Of a stretch of 64,000 bases of DNA, positions 18,480-28,190 are shown piece by piece. Source of the DNA: Gammaproteobacteria bacterium (GTDB taxonomy: Bacteria; Pseudomonadota; Gammaproteobacteria; S012-40). The translations under genes were made by a program, and so were the position numbers. Position 1 is the first letter of the stretch. Each line of letters begins with the position of its first letter. The notes below the pieces were generated by a model. The model did no database searches and was not told where the DNA came from. It worked only from the letters and a program-made list of their open reading frames with translations. The stretch lies in NCBI GenBank assembly GCA_015487785.1, contig WFPC01000044.1, positions 62,001-126,000 of the forward strand. Direction: 5' to 3'.

Positions 18480-19127
18480 TCAATCACCGGAGCGGGGCAA
18501 CAACCGCAGACGCTTGGCCTCCAGCACAGCCTCGGTGCGGTTGCGCACCTTGAGTTCCTTCAGAATGGCCGTGATGTGGACCTTGACGGTGTATTCGGAC
18601 AGGCCCAGGGCCCGGCCGATATCCTTGTTGGTCTTGCCCAGGCACAACAGGCCCAGCACATGACGCTGGCGCTTGGTCAGGCGGGGCGCTTCTTCCACGC
18701 TGGGCGGTGGCAATCGTTCGCCATCCACCTCGTCATCGGACATGTCGGGAATATAGACTCCCCCCGAAAGTACCTGGCGCAGGGCTTCGAGCAGGTCTTG
18801 CTCGTCGGCGGCCTTGGTAATATAGCCCGCGGCTCCCCAGTCGATGGCCTTGCGCATGTGGGTGACATCTTCCGAGGCCGAGAGAACCAGCACGGGGACA
18901 TCGGGCAGTTTGCTGCACAAATCACGCAACAGGGAAAAACCCTCGGCATGGGGCATGAAGAGATCCAGCACGATGAGGTCCAGGTCATCGTGCTCTTCCA
19001 CCAGCCGCCGCACCTGTTTGCCGTCGGCAGCCTCCAGCACACTTACCTGGTCACCGAGTTTTTGCACCGCCAGCTTGATGCCCTCGCGAACCAAGGCGTG
19101 GTCATCCGCGATCAATGCCCTCAACAT
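18480..19127 (-). CDS. LuxR/NarL-family response regulator
   Basis: 215 residues. Receiver about 1-120 with acidic pocket Asp8/Asp9, phospho-acceptor Asp55 (LIVLDLFMPHAEG), Ser/Thr switch (VLVLSASED) and Lys (GYITKAADE). A LuxR helix-turn-helix occupies about 145-208 (LTKRQRHVLGLLCLGKTNKDI, LGLSEYTVKVHITAILKEL). DNA-binding activator; the nearest kinase is the hybrid at 12407, so the pair is inferred. It is 196 bases upstream of the receptor operon; I see no clear operator in that gap. Confidence 0.93.
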   Translation of the reverse strand: MLRALIADDHALVREGIKLAVQKLGDQVSVLEAADGKQVRRLVEEHDDLDLIVLDLFMPHAEGFSLLRDLCSKLPDVPVLVLSASEDVTHMRKAIDWGAAGYITKAADEQDLLEALRQVLSGGVYIPDMSDDEVDGERLPPPSVEEAPRLTKRQRHVLGLLCLGKTNKDIGRALGLSEYTVKVHITAILKELKVRNRTEAVLEAKRLRLLPRSGD

Positions 19128-19235
19128 ACGTCACCCCGTCTCTAGGAGACTGCCCCTATAATTCTTCTAATGCAAACTATCATATTCATCCATGCGCCGA
19201 AATCCCACCTTTTTCCTAGGAGCTTCCTGCGACCC

Positions 19236-20873
19236 TCATGAATAATGCCATTGATACACCGCGCGCACGTCGTTGCCACAGCCCAGAAACTCCAATTCCT
19301 GACACAAGGCACGCACCAGCCCCAGGCCCCGGCCACAGTACGTTCTCTTTTCTTCTCCGGCCTGTTGCAAAGCCGCAACATCGAACCCACGGCCGGAGTC
19401 TCGGATGCGGATTTCCAGCTTGCCACCATCCACTGCGGGTTGGTGACTCAAGTCCAGACGAATTTCACCCTCTGCCAGGCTGTTCAGGGCCTGCTCACGC
19501 TGCTGATAATAGCGCACGAAGCCCTCGGCATCCTGCTTGAGACTGGAATCCAGGCCCAGGATGCCGTGATCCAGGGCGTTATTGAACAGTTCGGACAAAA
19601 TGGTAAACAGGGCTTCGCGATGATCTTCCAGGCCCTGCAACTCCATCACCAATTGCATTAACACCGGTACCGGGCCTGACTTGCGCAGACTGTCGTAGCC
19701 CAGGGTCAGGCTCATGTCCCAGCGGGAGGCCTGCTGCTTGACCGCCCGTGCCTGAGCCGCTTCGCCTTCGTGGCCGAGCCGCGCCAGTTGTTCGGGATCG
19801 CAATGCAACAGCAGCAGGCAGACATCGTCGTCCAGTTCCTCGACGCCACGAGCCGCCACGGCGCCTTCTATCTGTTGCACGATGACCGAGGCATCCCGCT
19901 GTGAGGTCAGCATGGTTGCCAGCGGTTCGTCCAGAGACAGCCCGGCCATCCCCCTGCTGTGCAACACGAGGCGGCTGCCGGGCAGGATCTCGATGCGTTC
20001 CGGCACGGCATCGAGTTCGGCGAAGGCCACCTCGCCCAAACGCTGGGAGCGCGCAGCCAACCGCCTGGGGCTACCGCCATCTGGCGACTGAATCAACACA
20101 TCCGGCATGCCGCCATTCCACATCTGCAGCGAGTGGCAATCGGCCTCCAGTTGCACGAGGCAGGCGGAAAAACCCTCGCCTTTCGGCATCAGGGGCTCCA
20201 GCTTGGCATTGAGCTCCGGTAGCATCTCGGCGATACCGTAGCCCTTTGCCGTCATGCTGCGGAAAGCTTCCGCCACCGGCAATACAGCCAGTGCCGCGGC
20301 CACGCCATGGCCGGGAAAATCACCCAGCAAGATAGTGAGTCCACCAGCCGGGTTGGGCATCGCCAAACAAATATTGCCGTGAAAGGGCATGGCATGGTGT
20401 TTCACCAATGATACCAAGGACGAGGGAATGGAGCTGTCTTCGAAACGCGCCAGAACCTTCATCAGAACGGCCTGTTCCTCGCGTAGGTGCTGCCGATACC
20501 GGGCCACACAGGCCTCGTAATGGGCCGCCTGGCGACATTGGGGCAAATAGCGCTGCCAGAAGGCCAGGCGGGCGGCGAACAAAGCCTCATCCAGTGGCAG
20601 GGGCAGCACCTCGTCCACCGTGCCTTGTTGCAGGCATTGCAAGCCATGCCGGCTCGCCTCCTCCCCCGCCAGGACCACTAGGGGAATGCGGCGGACCTGC
20701 GTGAGCGAGTGCCAGTGCTCCAGCCGGCGACGGGTATCGGTGGTTTCCGTCAGCTCCAGCAGCACCAGATCACAGGTTTCATGAAAAGCCGAAAACAGCC
20801 GGTGTCCATTGGCCGCCAACCAATTGGCAACCTCTTGGGCCTGTGACGAGATTCCGTCGAAAACGATATTCAT
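19236..20873 (-). CDS. HsbR-like SpoIIE phosphatase with pseudo-receiver and anti-sigma kinase domain
   Basis: 545 residues in three parts. (1) A receiver-like N-domain, about 1-110, in which CDLVLLELTE places Glu40 where the phospho-acceptor Asp normally sits and the N-terminal acidic pair is lacking. (2) A PP2C/SpoIIE phosphatase, about 150-400, with the metal-binding GDFPGHG loop (Asp185). (3) A C-terminal HATPase of the RsbW/SpoIIAB kind, about 418-545 (ELFNNALDHG N-box; RDSGRGFD and CGRGLGL G-boxes). The order matches HsbR of Pseudomonas, which sets the phosphorylation state of the anti-anti-sigma protein HsbA. Its STAS partner is the upstream gene, 22 bases away. The ATG at 20873 is used; earlier in-frame codons overlap the STAS gene. 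Confidence 0.88.
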   Translation of the reverse strand: MNIVFDGISSQAQEVANWLAANGHRLFSAFHETCDLVLLELTETTDTRRRLEHWHSLTQVRRIPLVVLAGEEASRHGLQCLQQGTVDEVLPLPLDEALFAARLAFWQRYLPQCRQAAHYEACVARYRQHLREEQAVLMKVLARFEDSSIPSSLVSLVKHHAMPFHGNICLAMPNPAGGLTILLGDFPGHGVAAALAVLPVAEAFRSMTAKGYGIAEMLPELNAKLEPLMPKGEGFSACLVQLEADCHSLQMWNGGMPDVLIQSPDGGSPRRLAARSQRLGEVAFAELDAVPERIEILPGSRLVLHSRGMAGLSLDEPLATMLTSQRDASVIVQQIEGAVAARGVEELDDDVCLLLLHCDPEQLARLGHEGEAAQARAVKQQASRWDMSLTLGYDSLRKSGPVPVLMQLVMELQGLEDHREALFTILSELFNNALDHGILGLDSSLKQDAEGFVRYYQQREQALNSLAEGEIRLDLSHQPAVDGGKLEIRIRDSGRGFDVAALQQAGEEKRTYCGRGLGLVRALCQELEFLGCGNDVRAVYQWHYS

Positions 20874-20895
20874 CGACAGCGCCTGTTCCACTGGC

Positions 20896-21192
20896 TTACT
20901 GGATGGCAAACAACTTCTGGAAATTCGCGATGGTGAGTATTTTCTTGATCTCCGGCTTGCAACCGGAAATAGTGATATTGGCCTTGTCGCCCCCGGCGTG
21001 CTCCCGCAACAACAGCAACATGCCCAGTGCCGAACTGTCCATGTAGTCGGTGGCACTCATGTCGAGCACATAACTGGCTTCCGGAGCGGCGTCGTGGTAG
21101 GCATCGCGGAAGGCCACATGATCGTTGAAGTCGAAACGCCCTGAAATCTTGATGGTGACTCGGTTTCCCGATGATGTGCTGCTAATCGCCAT
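20896..21192 (-). CDS. STAS-domain anti-sigma-factor antagonist (HsbA/SpoIIAA-like)
   Basis: 98-residue single STAS domain: VTIKISGRFDFNDH, YVLDMSATDYMDSSALGMLLLL, ANITISGCKPEIKKILTIANFQKLF. The phospho-site motif D-S-S-A-L-G carries the expected Ser54. Its phosphorylation should be controlled by the neighbouring phosphatase/kinase; the output partner (an anti-sigma factor such as FlgM, or a cyclase) is not in the window. Confidence 0.92.
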   Translation of the reverse strand: MAISSTSSGNRVTIKISGRFDFNDHVAFRDAYHDAAPEASYVLDMSATDYMDSSALGMLLLLREHAGGDKANITISGCKPEIKKILTIANFQKLFAIQ

Positions 21193-21366
21193 GACACTTG
21201 ATCCTCAAGCTTGCGTTGGTGACCCAACAAACCATCTTGCCGGGCCAGATCCGCGGGCAACACCGCATCCCACGATGTGATCCATTTCTCCATACAAATA
21301 ACGAGCCAGGAAAGCACATCGGCCTGGCCAGACCGATATCGGCCCATGAAGGAGGAAATTTGATCC

Positions 21367-23376
21367 TCAGGAATACAGATGACAACGCACCCAGTGACCG
21401 GATGCGACCTGACGTTGCTCGGGATAGCACTCGCGGCAAATGGCGCTGGCCTGGGGACAGCGTGGGTGAAAGTGACAGCCCGCAGGCGGATCCATGGGCG
21501 AGGGAGGATCACCCTCCAGCTTCACCATCTGGCGCGGCACATCGGCATGCACCCGCGGCACCGCCGCCAACAGGGCCCGGGTATAGGGATGACGGGCCTC
21601 GCCCAGGATCGCGCCCACCGGCCCCTGTTCCACTACCCGTCCCAAGTACATCACCGCCACGTCGTCGGCCAGGTAGGACACCACAGAAATGTCGTGAGTG
21701 ATGAACAGATAGCTCAGGCGCAATGCCTGCTGCAAACGCCGCAACAGATTGAGAATCTGTGCCTGCACCGACACATCCAACGCACTGGTGGGTTCGTCGC
21801 AGACGATGAGCTTGGGGTTCACCGCCAGGGTACGGGCGATACAGATACGCTGGCGCTGCCCTCCGGAGAATTCGTGAGGATACTTGAATTTGTGCTCCGG
21901 CTTGAGCCCGACTTGCTGCAGCAGTTCGTCCACCCGCGCCAGTCGTTGCTCGCGGTCACCACCGATGCCCTGGGCCTGCATGCCCTCGGCAATGATGTCA
22001 CCCACCATCATGCGGGGATTCATGGAGGAGAACGGATCCTGGAAGATAATCTGGAAATCGCGCCGGCGCCGGCGCAGGGCCTCGCCGCGCAGGCGGGTGA
22101 GATCCTCCCCCTGAAAACAGACCTCGCCGGCAGTGGGCCGCAGCAATTGCAGGATACTCTTGCCCAGGGTGGTCTTGCCACAACCGGATTCTCCCACCAA
22201 GGCCAGGGTCTGACCATGGCGCAGGCTGAGATCCACCCCGTCCACCGCATAGACATGCCCCCTCACCCGCTTGAGCAAGCCCTTGCGAATGGGGAAATGT
22301 ACCTTGAGATCGCGCACTTCCAGCAACACCTCGCCGGTGGTGGCATGGGCCAGGTCCAGTGGCTGTGGAGCCTCACCGGTCTGCTGTGGATGCGGAACGC
22401 GGCGATCGTAGAGATGACAACGCACGCTGCGCCCCTCGCCAGCAGGCAACCACTGGGGCTCACGTTGATGGCACAGTTCCCAGGCCCGATGACAGCGGGG
22501 AGCGAAACGACAGCCCTGAAAAGTCTGGGTGAGCGGCGGCACGCTGCCGGGAATCACACTGAGCAGACGGTCGCGCTTGTCCATGTCCGGCAGGGCCTCG
22601 AACAACTTTTGGCTGTAGGGGTGTTGGGGCTGGGCGAAAAAATCTGCCCGGCCGGCCTGCTCGACGATTTGCCCGGCATACATCACCGCCACCCGGTCCA
22701 CCATTTCCGAAACCACGCCCAGGTCGTGGGTGATCATCAGCACCGCCATGCCAGTCTGGGATTGCAGTTCCTTGAGCAACCCCAGCACCTGGGCCTGGAT
22801 AGTCACATCCAGGGCAGTGGTGGGCTCGTCGGCGATCAGCAGATCCGGCTCCCCGGCCAGGGCGATGGCAATCATCACCCGCTGTTTCATGCCGCCGGAC
22901 AACTGGTGAGGGTACTCTCCCAGACGCTGACGCGGCGCCGGAATGCCCACCTGTGCCAGCAACTCTTCCAACCGCCGCTGCAAGGCCGCACCACTGAGGC
23001 CGCGGTGGCGCCGCAGCACTTCGGCGATCTGCTCGCCGACGGTGAGCACCGGATTGAGCGAGGTCATGGGCTCCTGGAAGATCATGGCGATGCGATTGCC
23101 GCGCACCCGCCGCATGGCGGCCTCCGGCAACTGCAGCAGGTCCTCGCCATCCAGCAACACCTGGCCACTGATGTTGCCCTGGGCCTGGCCGGGCAGCAGG
23201 CGCATGATCGACAACGCGGTCATGGATTTTCCACAACCGGATTCGCCCAACAAGGCAAAGGTCTCGCCGCGATGGATCCGGAAGCTGTTGCCATCCACCA
23301 CACGCGCCTTGCCCTCGCGGGTATCGAACCAGGTGGTTAGATGGTTTACCTCCAGCAGGGGTTGTTGCATGGTCAT
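21367..23376 (-). CDS. yejF: Peptide ABC transporter, tandem ATP-binding protein
   Basis: 669 residues with two complete ATPase halves. First: GESGCGKS Walker [13 protein letters not shown] signature, ADEPTTALD Walker B. Second: [29 protein letters not shown]. Each half ends in the Cys-rich oligopeptide/dipeptide C-terminal region ([28 protein letters not shown]). It is longer than E. coli YejF (529), as in DppD-DppF fusions. The ATG at 23376 overlaps the permease stop (ATGA). Energises import of peptides through the two permeases upstream. Confidence 0.94.
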   Translation of the reverse strand: MTMQQPLLEVNHLTTWFDTREGKARVVDGNSFRIHRGETFALLGESGCGKSMTALSIMRLLPGQAQGNISGQVLLDGEDLLQLPEAAMRRVRGNRIAMIFQEPMTSLNPVLTVGEQIAEVLRRHRGLSGAALQRRLEELLAQVGIPAPRQRLGEYPHQLSGGMKQRVMIAIALAGEPDLLIADEPTTALDVTIQAQVLGLLKELQSQTGMAVLMITHDLGVVSEMVDRVAVMYAGQIVEQAGRADFFAQPQHPYSQKLFEALPDMDKRDRLLSVIPGSVPPLTQTFQGCRFAPRCHRAWELCHQREPQWLPAGEGRSVRCHLYDRRVPHPQQTGEAPQPLDLAHATTGEVLLEVRDLKVHFPIRKGLLKRVRGHVYAVDGVDLSLRHGQTLALVGESGCGKTTLGKSILQLLRPTAGEVCFQGEDLTRLRGEALRRRRRDFQIIFQDPFSSMNPRMMVGDIIAEGMQAQGIGGDREQRLARVDELLQQVGLKPEHKFKYPHEFSGGQRQRICIARTLAVNPKLIVCDEPTSALDVSVQAQILNLLRRLQQALRLSYLFITHDISVVSYLADDVAVMYLGRVVEQGPVGAILGEARHPYTRALLAAVPRVHADVPRQMVKLEGDPPSPMDPPAGCHFHPRCPQASAICRECYPEQRQVASGHWVRCHLYS

Positions 23377-24875
23377 TGTTTCCGCAGTCGGGGATCGAAG
23401 GCATCGCGCACGGCATCGGCGAATAAATTGGCCGCCAGCACCAGCACGAACATGAACACGAAGGCGGCCAGCAGGGACCACCACACCATGGGCTCGCGCG
23501 CCATTTCCAGGCGTGCACCGTTGATCAGGTTGCCCCAGCTATACATGGTGGGATCCACCCCCACGCCCACATAGGACAACACGGCCTCGGCCAGCACCAG
23601 GCCACTGAAATCCAGCACTACCGAGATCAACACGATGTGCATCACATTGGGCTGGATGTGACGGCCGATGATGCGCCCATGGCGCACGCCAAAAGCGGTG
23701 GCCGCCTGCACATAGTCCACTTCCCGCAGTTTCAGCGCCTCGCCGCGCAGCATGCGGCACAACCCGGTCCAACTGGTGATGCCGAGAATCACGCAGAGGA
23801 AAAACAACCGCAGATCCGCCCGCTGGGCATCGGTTTCGAACAATTCCGGATGATTGGCCATGTAGACCTGCAGCATCAATACCGCGGCGGCGATCAGCAA
23901 CACGCCGGGAATGGAATTCAGGGTGGTATAGAGGTACTGGATCACATCGTCCACCCAGCCGCGGAAATAACCTGCCGAGATTCCCAGCAATACTGCAAAG
24001 GGCAGCATGATGAGAGTGGTGAGCGTACCGATCACCAGGCCGGTTCGAATACTCTTGAGACTTTGGTAGAACACGTCCTCGCCCACCTTGTCGGTACCGA
24101 ACACATGGTAATGAGGTGCCAGGACCAGGGCCAGGCCCAACAACAGACACAACACCGCCAAGGTGAGCAACACCACCCACCAAGGTATGTCACATCTCCC
24201 GCGGAAAATACGACCCAGGGCCACATTCCAGGACATGCGCCAACGCCTCGCCAGCCAGGCCACGAGGGGCAAGACCAGCAAGACCCAGATGATCAGCCCC
24301 AGCAGACTGCCCCAGGCCAGCTTGGCCAGAATATCAGCCGCATGCTCGCGTTCGGGATCGGCCAGGTGCGCTCCACCATGGCGCAGGCGCGGGTAGATAC
24401 GCGCGCGGCTGCCATCGGGATACTCCACCGTTTCCTTGGCAAAGGAGTGGGTGGCGAAGGGCGCCGAATAGGTTTTCTCGCTGCTCTCGCGCAGGGGGGT
24501 CAACACCAAGTCCAGTACACTCAGCACCTCACCAGCGTAGGCGGCCGGACGCTCGCCCTCACCGGTATCCACTGCGGTGCGAAAATGCACCGAGTCCAGC
24601 AGGCCGATGAACACGTAGGCCAGCAAGACCACCAACGAGGCCAGGCCCAGGCGCCGGCGAAATACTTGACGCCAGGGGTCACGCAAGTGTTCCCGGCTGC
24701 GGGCATAGAGCACGAAACCGACGATGGCCACTACCAACACATAGACCAGGGCATCGGTCCACAACAACACGGGCTTGGCCCCGGTGAACGCCATCGCCCC
24801 GGCATAAAAACCACCCAACGCCACGAGCAGGCCCAGCAGCATGAAGATTCCCTTGCGTGCGCTGAGTGGGCTCAT
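23373..24875 (-). CDS. yejE: Peptide ABC transporter permease (YejE/DppC-like, extended)
   Basis: 500 residues against about 340 for E. coli YejE. Three N-terminal hydrophobic segments (about 10-32, 38-58 and 76-95) are followed by a periplasmic insert (about 96-185) with many charged residues, two more segments, and then the canonical BPD_transp core: HVFGTDKVGEDVFYQSLKSI, DDVIQYLYTTLNSIPGVLL, LRGEALKLREVDYVQAA and the EAA-like loop FGVRHGRIIGRHIQPN. Overlaps both neighbours by ATGA. The N-terminal half is a lineage-specific extension; its role is unknown. Confidence 0.9.
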   Translation of the reverse strand: MSPLSARKGIFMLLGLLVALGGFYAGAMAFTGAKPVLLWTDALVYVLVVAIVGFVLYARSREHLRDPWRQVFRRRLGLASLVVLLAYVFIGLLDSVHFRTAVDTGEGERPAAYAGEVLSVLDLVLTPLRESSEKTYSAPFATHSFAKETVEYPDGSRARIYPRLRHGGAHLADPEREHAADILAKLAWGSLLGLIIWVLLVLPLVAWLARRWRMSWNVALGRIFRGRCDIPWWVVLLTLAVLCLLLGLALVLAPHYHVFGTDKVGEDVFYQSLKSIRTGLVIGTLTTLIMLPFAVLLGISAGYFRGWVDDVIQYLYTTLNSIPGVLLIAAAVLMLQVYMANHPELFETDAQRADLRLFFLCVILGITSWTGLCRMLRGEALKLREVDYVQAATAFGVRHGRIIGRHIQPNVMHIVLISVVLDFSGLVLAEAVLSYVGVGVDPTMYSWGNLINGARLEMAREPMVWWSLLAAFVFMFVLVLAANLFADAVRDAFDPRLRKQ

Positions 24876-25849
24876 TGCAGGCGTATCCTCGGGTCCACCA
24901 GGGTATAGGAAATGTCGGTGAGCAACAGACCGAGGATGTAGAGTACCGAACCGAGAAACACCATCGCCCGCACAATGGCAAAATCCTGTCCATTGATGGC
25001 ATCGATGGTGTAACTGCCCAGGCCGGGAATACCGAAGAAGGACTCCATAATCAGGCTGCCCATGAACAACAACGGCAACACCACTACCGCCCCCGTGAGA
25101 ATGGGAATCAGGGCATTCCTGAGCACATGGCGAAACAGCACCTGCAACTCGGACAGACCCTTGGCGCGCGCGGTACGCACATAGTCCTTTCCGCTTTCTT
25201 CCAGGAAAATGGTGCGGTACCAGCGCGTACCGGAACCAATGCCAGAGATCACCCCGATCAACACCGGCAGGATCACGAACTTAATGGCATTGATCCCGTC
25301 GTCGTAGCCGGAGATGGGCACCAGGTGTAAGACCTTGCCCACCAGATACTGGCCACCGATGATATAGAACAGACCGGAAATGGACATCAATATCACGCAC
25401 AACACCACCCCCCACAAGTCCACGTAGGTGGCGCGGAAGAACACCATCAGCAGTGCAAAGGTGATGTTGACCAGGATGCCGATCACGAAAGTGGGCAGAG
25501 CAATGGCCAGACTGGGCCACATGCGCTCCGCAATGTCGTGGCCGATGTCGCGGCCACTGTCGGAACGACCGAAATCGAACACGAATAGGCGCACCGAGTG
25601 CTGGAAGAAAATAGTCTCGGTGAAGCGTTCCACCCCTTCGGCCTCGGCGTTGTAGATCACCGGCTTGTCGTAGCCACGCTCCTGTTTCCAGTTGGTGATG
25701 GCCTCCTCGCTGACCCGCTTCATGCCGAGCTGCATGCGCGCCATGTCGTCAGGGGTGTTGACCACGAAGAACAGCAGGAAGGTGAGCAGGTTCACCCCGA
25801 TGAGAATGGGCACGGCATAGAGCAGGCGACGCACGATATAGGCCAGCAT
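24872..25849 (-). CDS. yejB: Peptide ABC transporter permease (YejB/DppB-like)
   Basis: 325 residues, normal length. Starts MLAYIVRRLLYAVPILIGVNLLTF-type (N-terminal helix), then a periplasmic loop, the transmembrane core (MWPSLAIALPTFVIGILVNITF) and the EAA motif DYVRTARAKGLSELQVLFRH, ending SYTLVDPRIRLQ as usual. The ATG at 25849 overlaps the binding-protein stop (ATGA). An upstream in-frame extension exists but is out-of-frame coding of the binding protein. Confidence 0.94.
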   Translation of the reverse strand: MLAYIVRRLLYAVPILIGVNLLTFLLFFVVNTPDDMARMQLGMKRVSEEAITNWKQERGYDKPVIYNAEAEGVERFTETIFFQHSVRLFVFDFGRSDSGRDIGHDIAERMWPSLAIALPTFVIGILVNITFALLMVFFRATYVDLWGVVLCVILMSISGLFYIIGGQYLVGKVLHLVPISGYDDGINAIKFVILPVLIGVISGIGSGTRWYRTIFLEESGKDYVRTARAKGLSELQVLFRHVLRNALIPILTGAVVVLPLLFMGSLIMESFFGIPGLGSYTIDAINGQDFAIVRAMVFLGSVLYILGLLLTDISYTLVDPRIRLQ

Positions 25850-28011
25850 CAAACCCCCTCCTGTCGTGCCGGCGGCCTGTGTTCCTTGCGCCAGTAGGTA
25901 TAGATCGCCGGCAAAGTGCCCAATACCAGCAGACCCAAGAACAGACCCAGCGGCCACCACACCGGGCGGTTCCACTGCTGGCGCTGCTCGAAACGCAGCC
26001 CGGGGTCGATACGCCGGTATTGCAAGGTATTGTGTGCCATGAGGTTGGGCTTGGCATTCATATACCAAGCATGATAAAGCCCGAAACGCTTGGGGTGGAA
26101 GCCCCACACCCAGGGCGCATCGCGGCGCACGATGTCCACCATGCGGTCGATGATGGCCTGGCGCTCGGGCCCGTTGTCCATGTTTTTCATCTGCTCGAAC
26201 AGACGATCGAATTCGGGGTTGGCATAGTTGGCTGCGTTCTCGCCACGATGATCGGCCTTGCCGTTGGGTCCGTAGAGCAGGAATAGAAAGTTTTCCGGGT
26301 CGGGGTAATCGGCATTCCAGCCCCAGATGAAGATCTGCGCGGTGCCGTTGATCATTTTCTCCTGGAAACGGTTGTAGAGGGTATTGCGAATCACCAACTG
26401 GATGTTGAGTTTCTGGAACTGCTTGCGATACCAGTTGAGACGGGCCTTGTCGTCGGGACCACTGGCGGTAATATCCAGGTAGAGTGTGAGTGGCTTGCCG
26501 GTGCGCTGATCCATGCCATTGGCATAGCCCGCCTCGGCCAGCAAACGCCGGGCCTCGTCCAGCGACTTGCGCCGTCGCTGGCCGTCACGTTGTTCGTATA
26601 CATACGGGTTGAAGTCGTCGCGATGACCGAAGATGCCCGGTGGAATCGGTCCCTGGGCAGCAATACCGCGCCCATTGGCGAAAATGGAAATGAATTCCTC
26701 GAAATCGATGGCGATGGACAGGGCCTGGCGCAACTTGCGGGCGCGCTCGCTCAAGCCTCCCACCACCGGGTCTTTCATGTTGAAGCCCAGGTAGAAGATA
26801 CTGGTGGCCACGGTGGTGAGCAGGCGTATGCCCTTGTCCCGCATCTCTGGGGTGAGGGTGATCTCGCCCTGACTGCCGATCTGCACCGCCTGATCGAAGC
26901 TCTCTGAGCTGATGCCGGAGGTATCGTAATACCCTTGCAGAAACTTGTTCCAGTAGGGAATGGTTTCCTTTTCCAGATTGTAGACCACCTTGTCGATGAA
27001 GGGCATGGTCTTGCCGGCATCGGCCAACAGACCACGCTCGGCATCACCCGGCTCGCCCTCGGCGGGATAAGGCATGCCCCGGTAATTGGGATTGCGCACC
27101 AACACCATGCGGCGATTGGGATTGTTCTCGGTCAACATGTAGGCGCCGGTGCCCACCGGATACCAGTCCAGACTGAGATTTCTCTCCTGCATGCCCGGCT
27201 GGGCATAGAAACGTTCCACCTCCGGCGGCATGGGGGCGAAAAAGGGCATCGCCAGCCAATACAACAACTGGGGATAACGCCCCCGCACCTTGATCTGGTA
27301 GCGGTAACGATCGAGCACCCGGGCCCCTTCCAGCGGGTAGCGGGTCAAATCCAGGAATTCTCCCCGCGGCGCCTCGCGCAGGCGCCGGGCCAGCTCGCCC
27401 AGGCCCACGATGTACTCGCTCATCAAACCGAGAATGGGGGAATGCAGCGCCGGATGGGCCAGGCGCTTTATCTGGTGCACATAGTCCGCCGCCACCAGCT
27501 CGCGCGTACCGGTTTCGGCAAAGTCGGCCAGACTGTCGATATGTGCCAGCTCCTCCGGCGTCAACCGGTGATAAAGCAATCGCCCCTGGGCATCGCGGGC
27601 GAAGGCGGGATGGGGCTGGTAGCGGATGCCGGGGCGGATCTCGATGGTATAGAGAGTATAGGCGATGCGCTCAGGGTCGGCGTCGGGCGCCAGAGGCCGG
27701 TCATGGGCATCGTAGAACTCGGCCCGTGGCATGCGGCTGGCCGTCAGGGGAATCAGCTCATAGGGTCGCTTGAGATAGTGATACTGCAGCGGCGGCTCGT
27801 ATATCTGACCGATGAAGGCGTATTCATTGGAACTGTAGGAACGTGCCGGATCCAGGTGCTTGGGCCGCTCGGCAAAAGAGGAATAGAGCACATTGGCACG
27901 CCATTCCTCGCGTGGATAGGGGTTGTTGAGCACCACCTCGGAACAGGCGGACAACGCCAGCAGCCAGGCAATCGGCAATACGCCTCTCAGTTTCCGCAAC
28001 TTGGCAATCAC
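25849..28011 (-). CDS. yejA: Peptide-binding lipoprotein of ABC importer (SBP_bac_5) with C-terminal membrane anchor
   Basis: About 720 residues. From the GTG at 28011 the N-terminus is a perfect lipoprotein signal (KLRKLRGVLPIAWLLALSAC, Cys23). An in-frame ATG at 28074 would give an unusually long n-region; the true start is undecided. The body is a family-5 extracellular solute-binding protein: RANVLYSSFAERPKHLDPARS, VGTGAYMLTENNPNRRMVLVRNP, FYLGFNMKDPV, AQIFIWGWNADYPDPENF. Near the end PVWWPLGLFLGLLVLGTLPAIY is a strong transmembrane helix followed by a basic tail (YWRKEHRPPARQ), so it appears fixed in the inner membrane at both ends, unusual for a binding protein. First gene of the importer operon, divergent from fabI. 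Confidence 0.88.
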   Translation of the reverse strand: MIAKLRKLRGVLPIAWLLALSACSEVVLNNPYPREEWRANVLYSSFAERPKHLDPARSYSSNEYAFIGQIYEPPLQYHYLKRPYELIPLTASRMPRAEFYDAHDRPLAPDADPERIAYTLYTIEIRPGIRYQPHPAFARDAQGRLLYHRLTPEELAHIDSLADFAETGTRELVAADYVHQIKRLAHPALHSPILGLMSEYIVGLGELARRLREAPRGEFLDLTRYPLEGARVLDRYRYQIKVRGRYPQLLYWLAMPFFAPMPPEVERFYAQPGMQERNLSLDWYPVGTGAYMLTENNPNRRMVLVRNPNYRGMPYPAEGEPGDAERGLLADAGKTMPFIDKVVYNLEKETIPYWNKFLQGYYDTSGISSESFDQAVQIGSQGEITLTPEMRDKGIRLLTTVATSIFYLGFNMKDPVVGGLSERARKLRQALSIAIDFEEFISIFANGRGIAAQGPIPPGIFGHRDDFNPYVYEQRDGQRRRKSLDEARRLLAEAGYANGMDQRTGKPLTLYLDITASGPDDKARLNWYRKQFQKLNIQLVIRNTLYNRFQEKMINGTAQIFIWGWNADYPDPENFLFLLYGPNGKADHRGENAANYANPEFDRLFEQMKNMDNGPERQAIIDRMVDIVRRDAPWVWGFHPKRFGLYHAWYMNAKPNLMAHNTLQYRRIDPGLRFEQRQQWNRPVWWPLGLFLGLLVLGTLPAIYTYWRKEHRPPARQEGV

Positions 28012-28110
28012 GATAATGCTCGTTGCCTTCAATCGCTCGATAGGACGCACATAATGCCAGCTCGGGCCGGCCATTGTCGACCCGCGGCGACACTGGCGGA
28101 CTACAAACAG

Positions 28111-28138
28111 TTGCTTGCCCCGGCCATGCCACTATAAT
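28111..28138 (+). promoter_or_regulatory. Sigma-70-type promoter of fabI
   Basis: TTGCTT (28111-28116), a 16-base spacer and a perfect TATAAT (28133-28138), 52 bases before the fabI ATG on the same strand. Confidence 0.65.
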
Positions 28139-28190
28139 TCGACTCATTCGCGGCCGTGCCGCTTTCATTCACAACATCCAAGGATTAGAC

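Noticed and set aside
21057-21512. 151-codon minus-strand open frame upstream of and over the STAS gene
   Set aside because: It overlaps the STAS domain in another frame and reads as low-conservation sequence; the 174-bp gap upstream of STAS is more likely a leader or promoter region, though no consensus promoter was seen.
21379-23340. 653-codon plus-strand open frame over the peptide ATPase gene
   Set aside because: Antisense of yejF, low-complexity His/Gln/Gly composition, no ribosome site, and the opposite strand is clearly coding.
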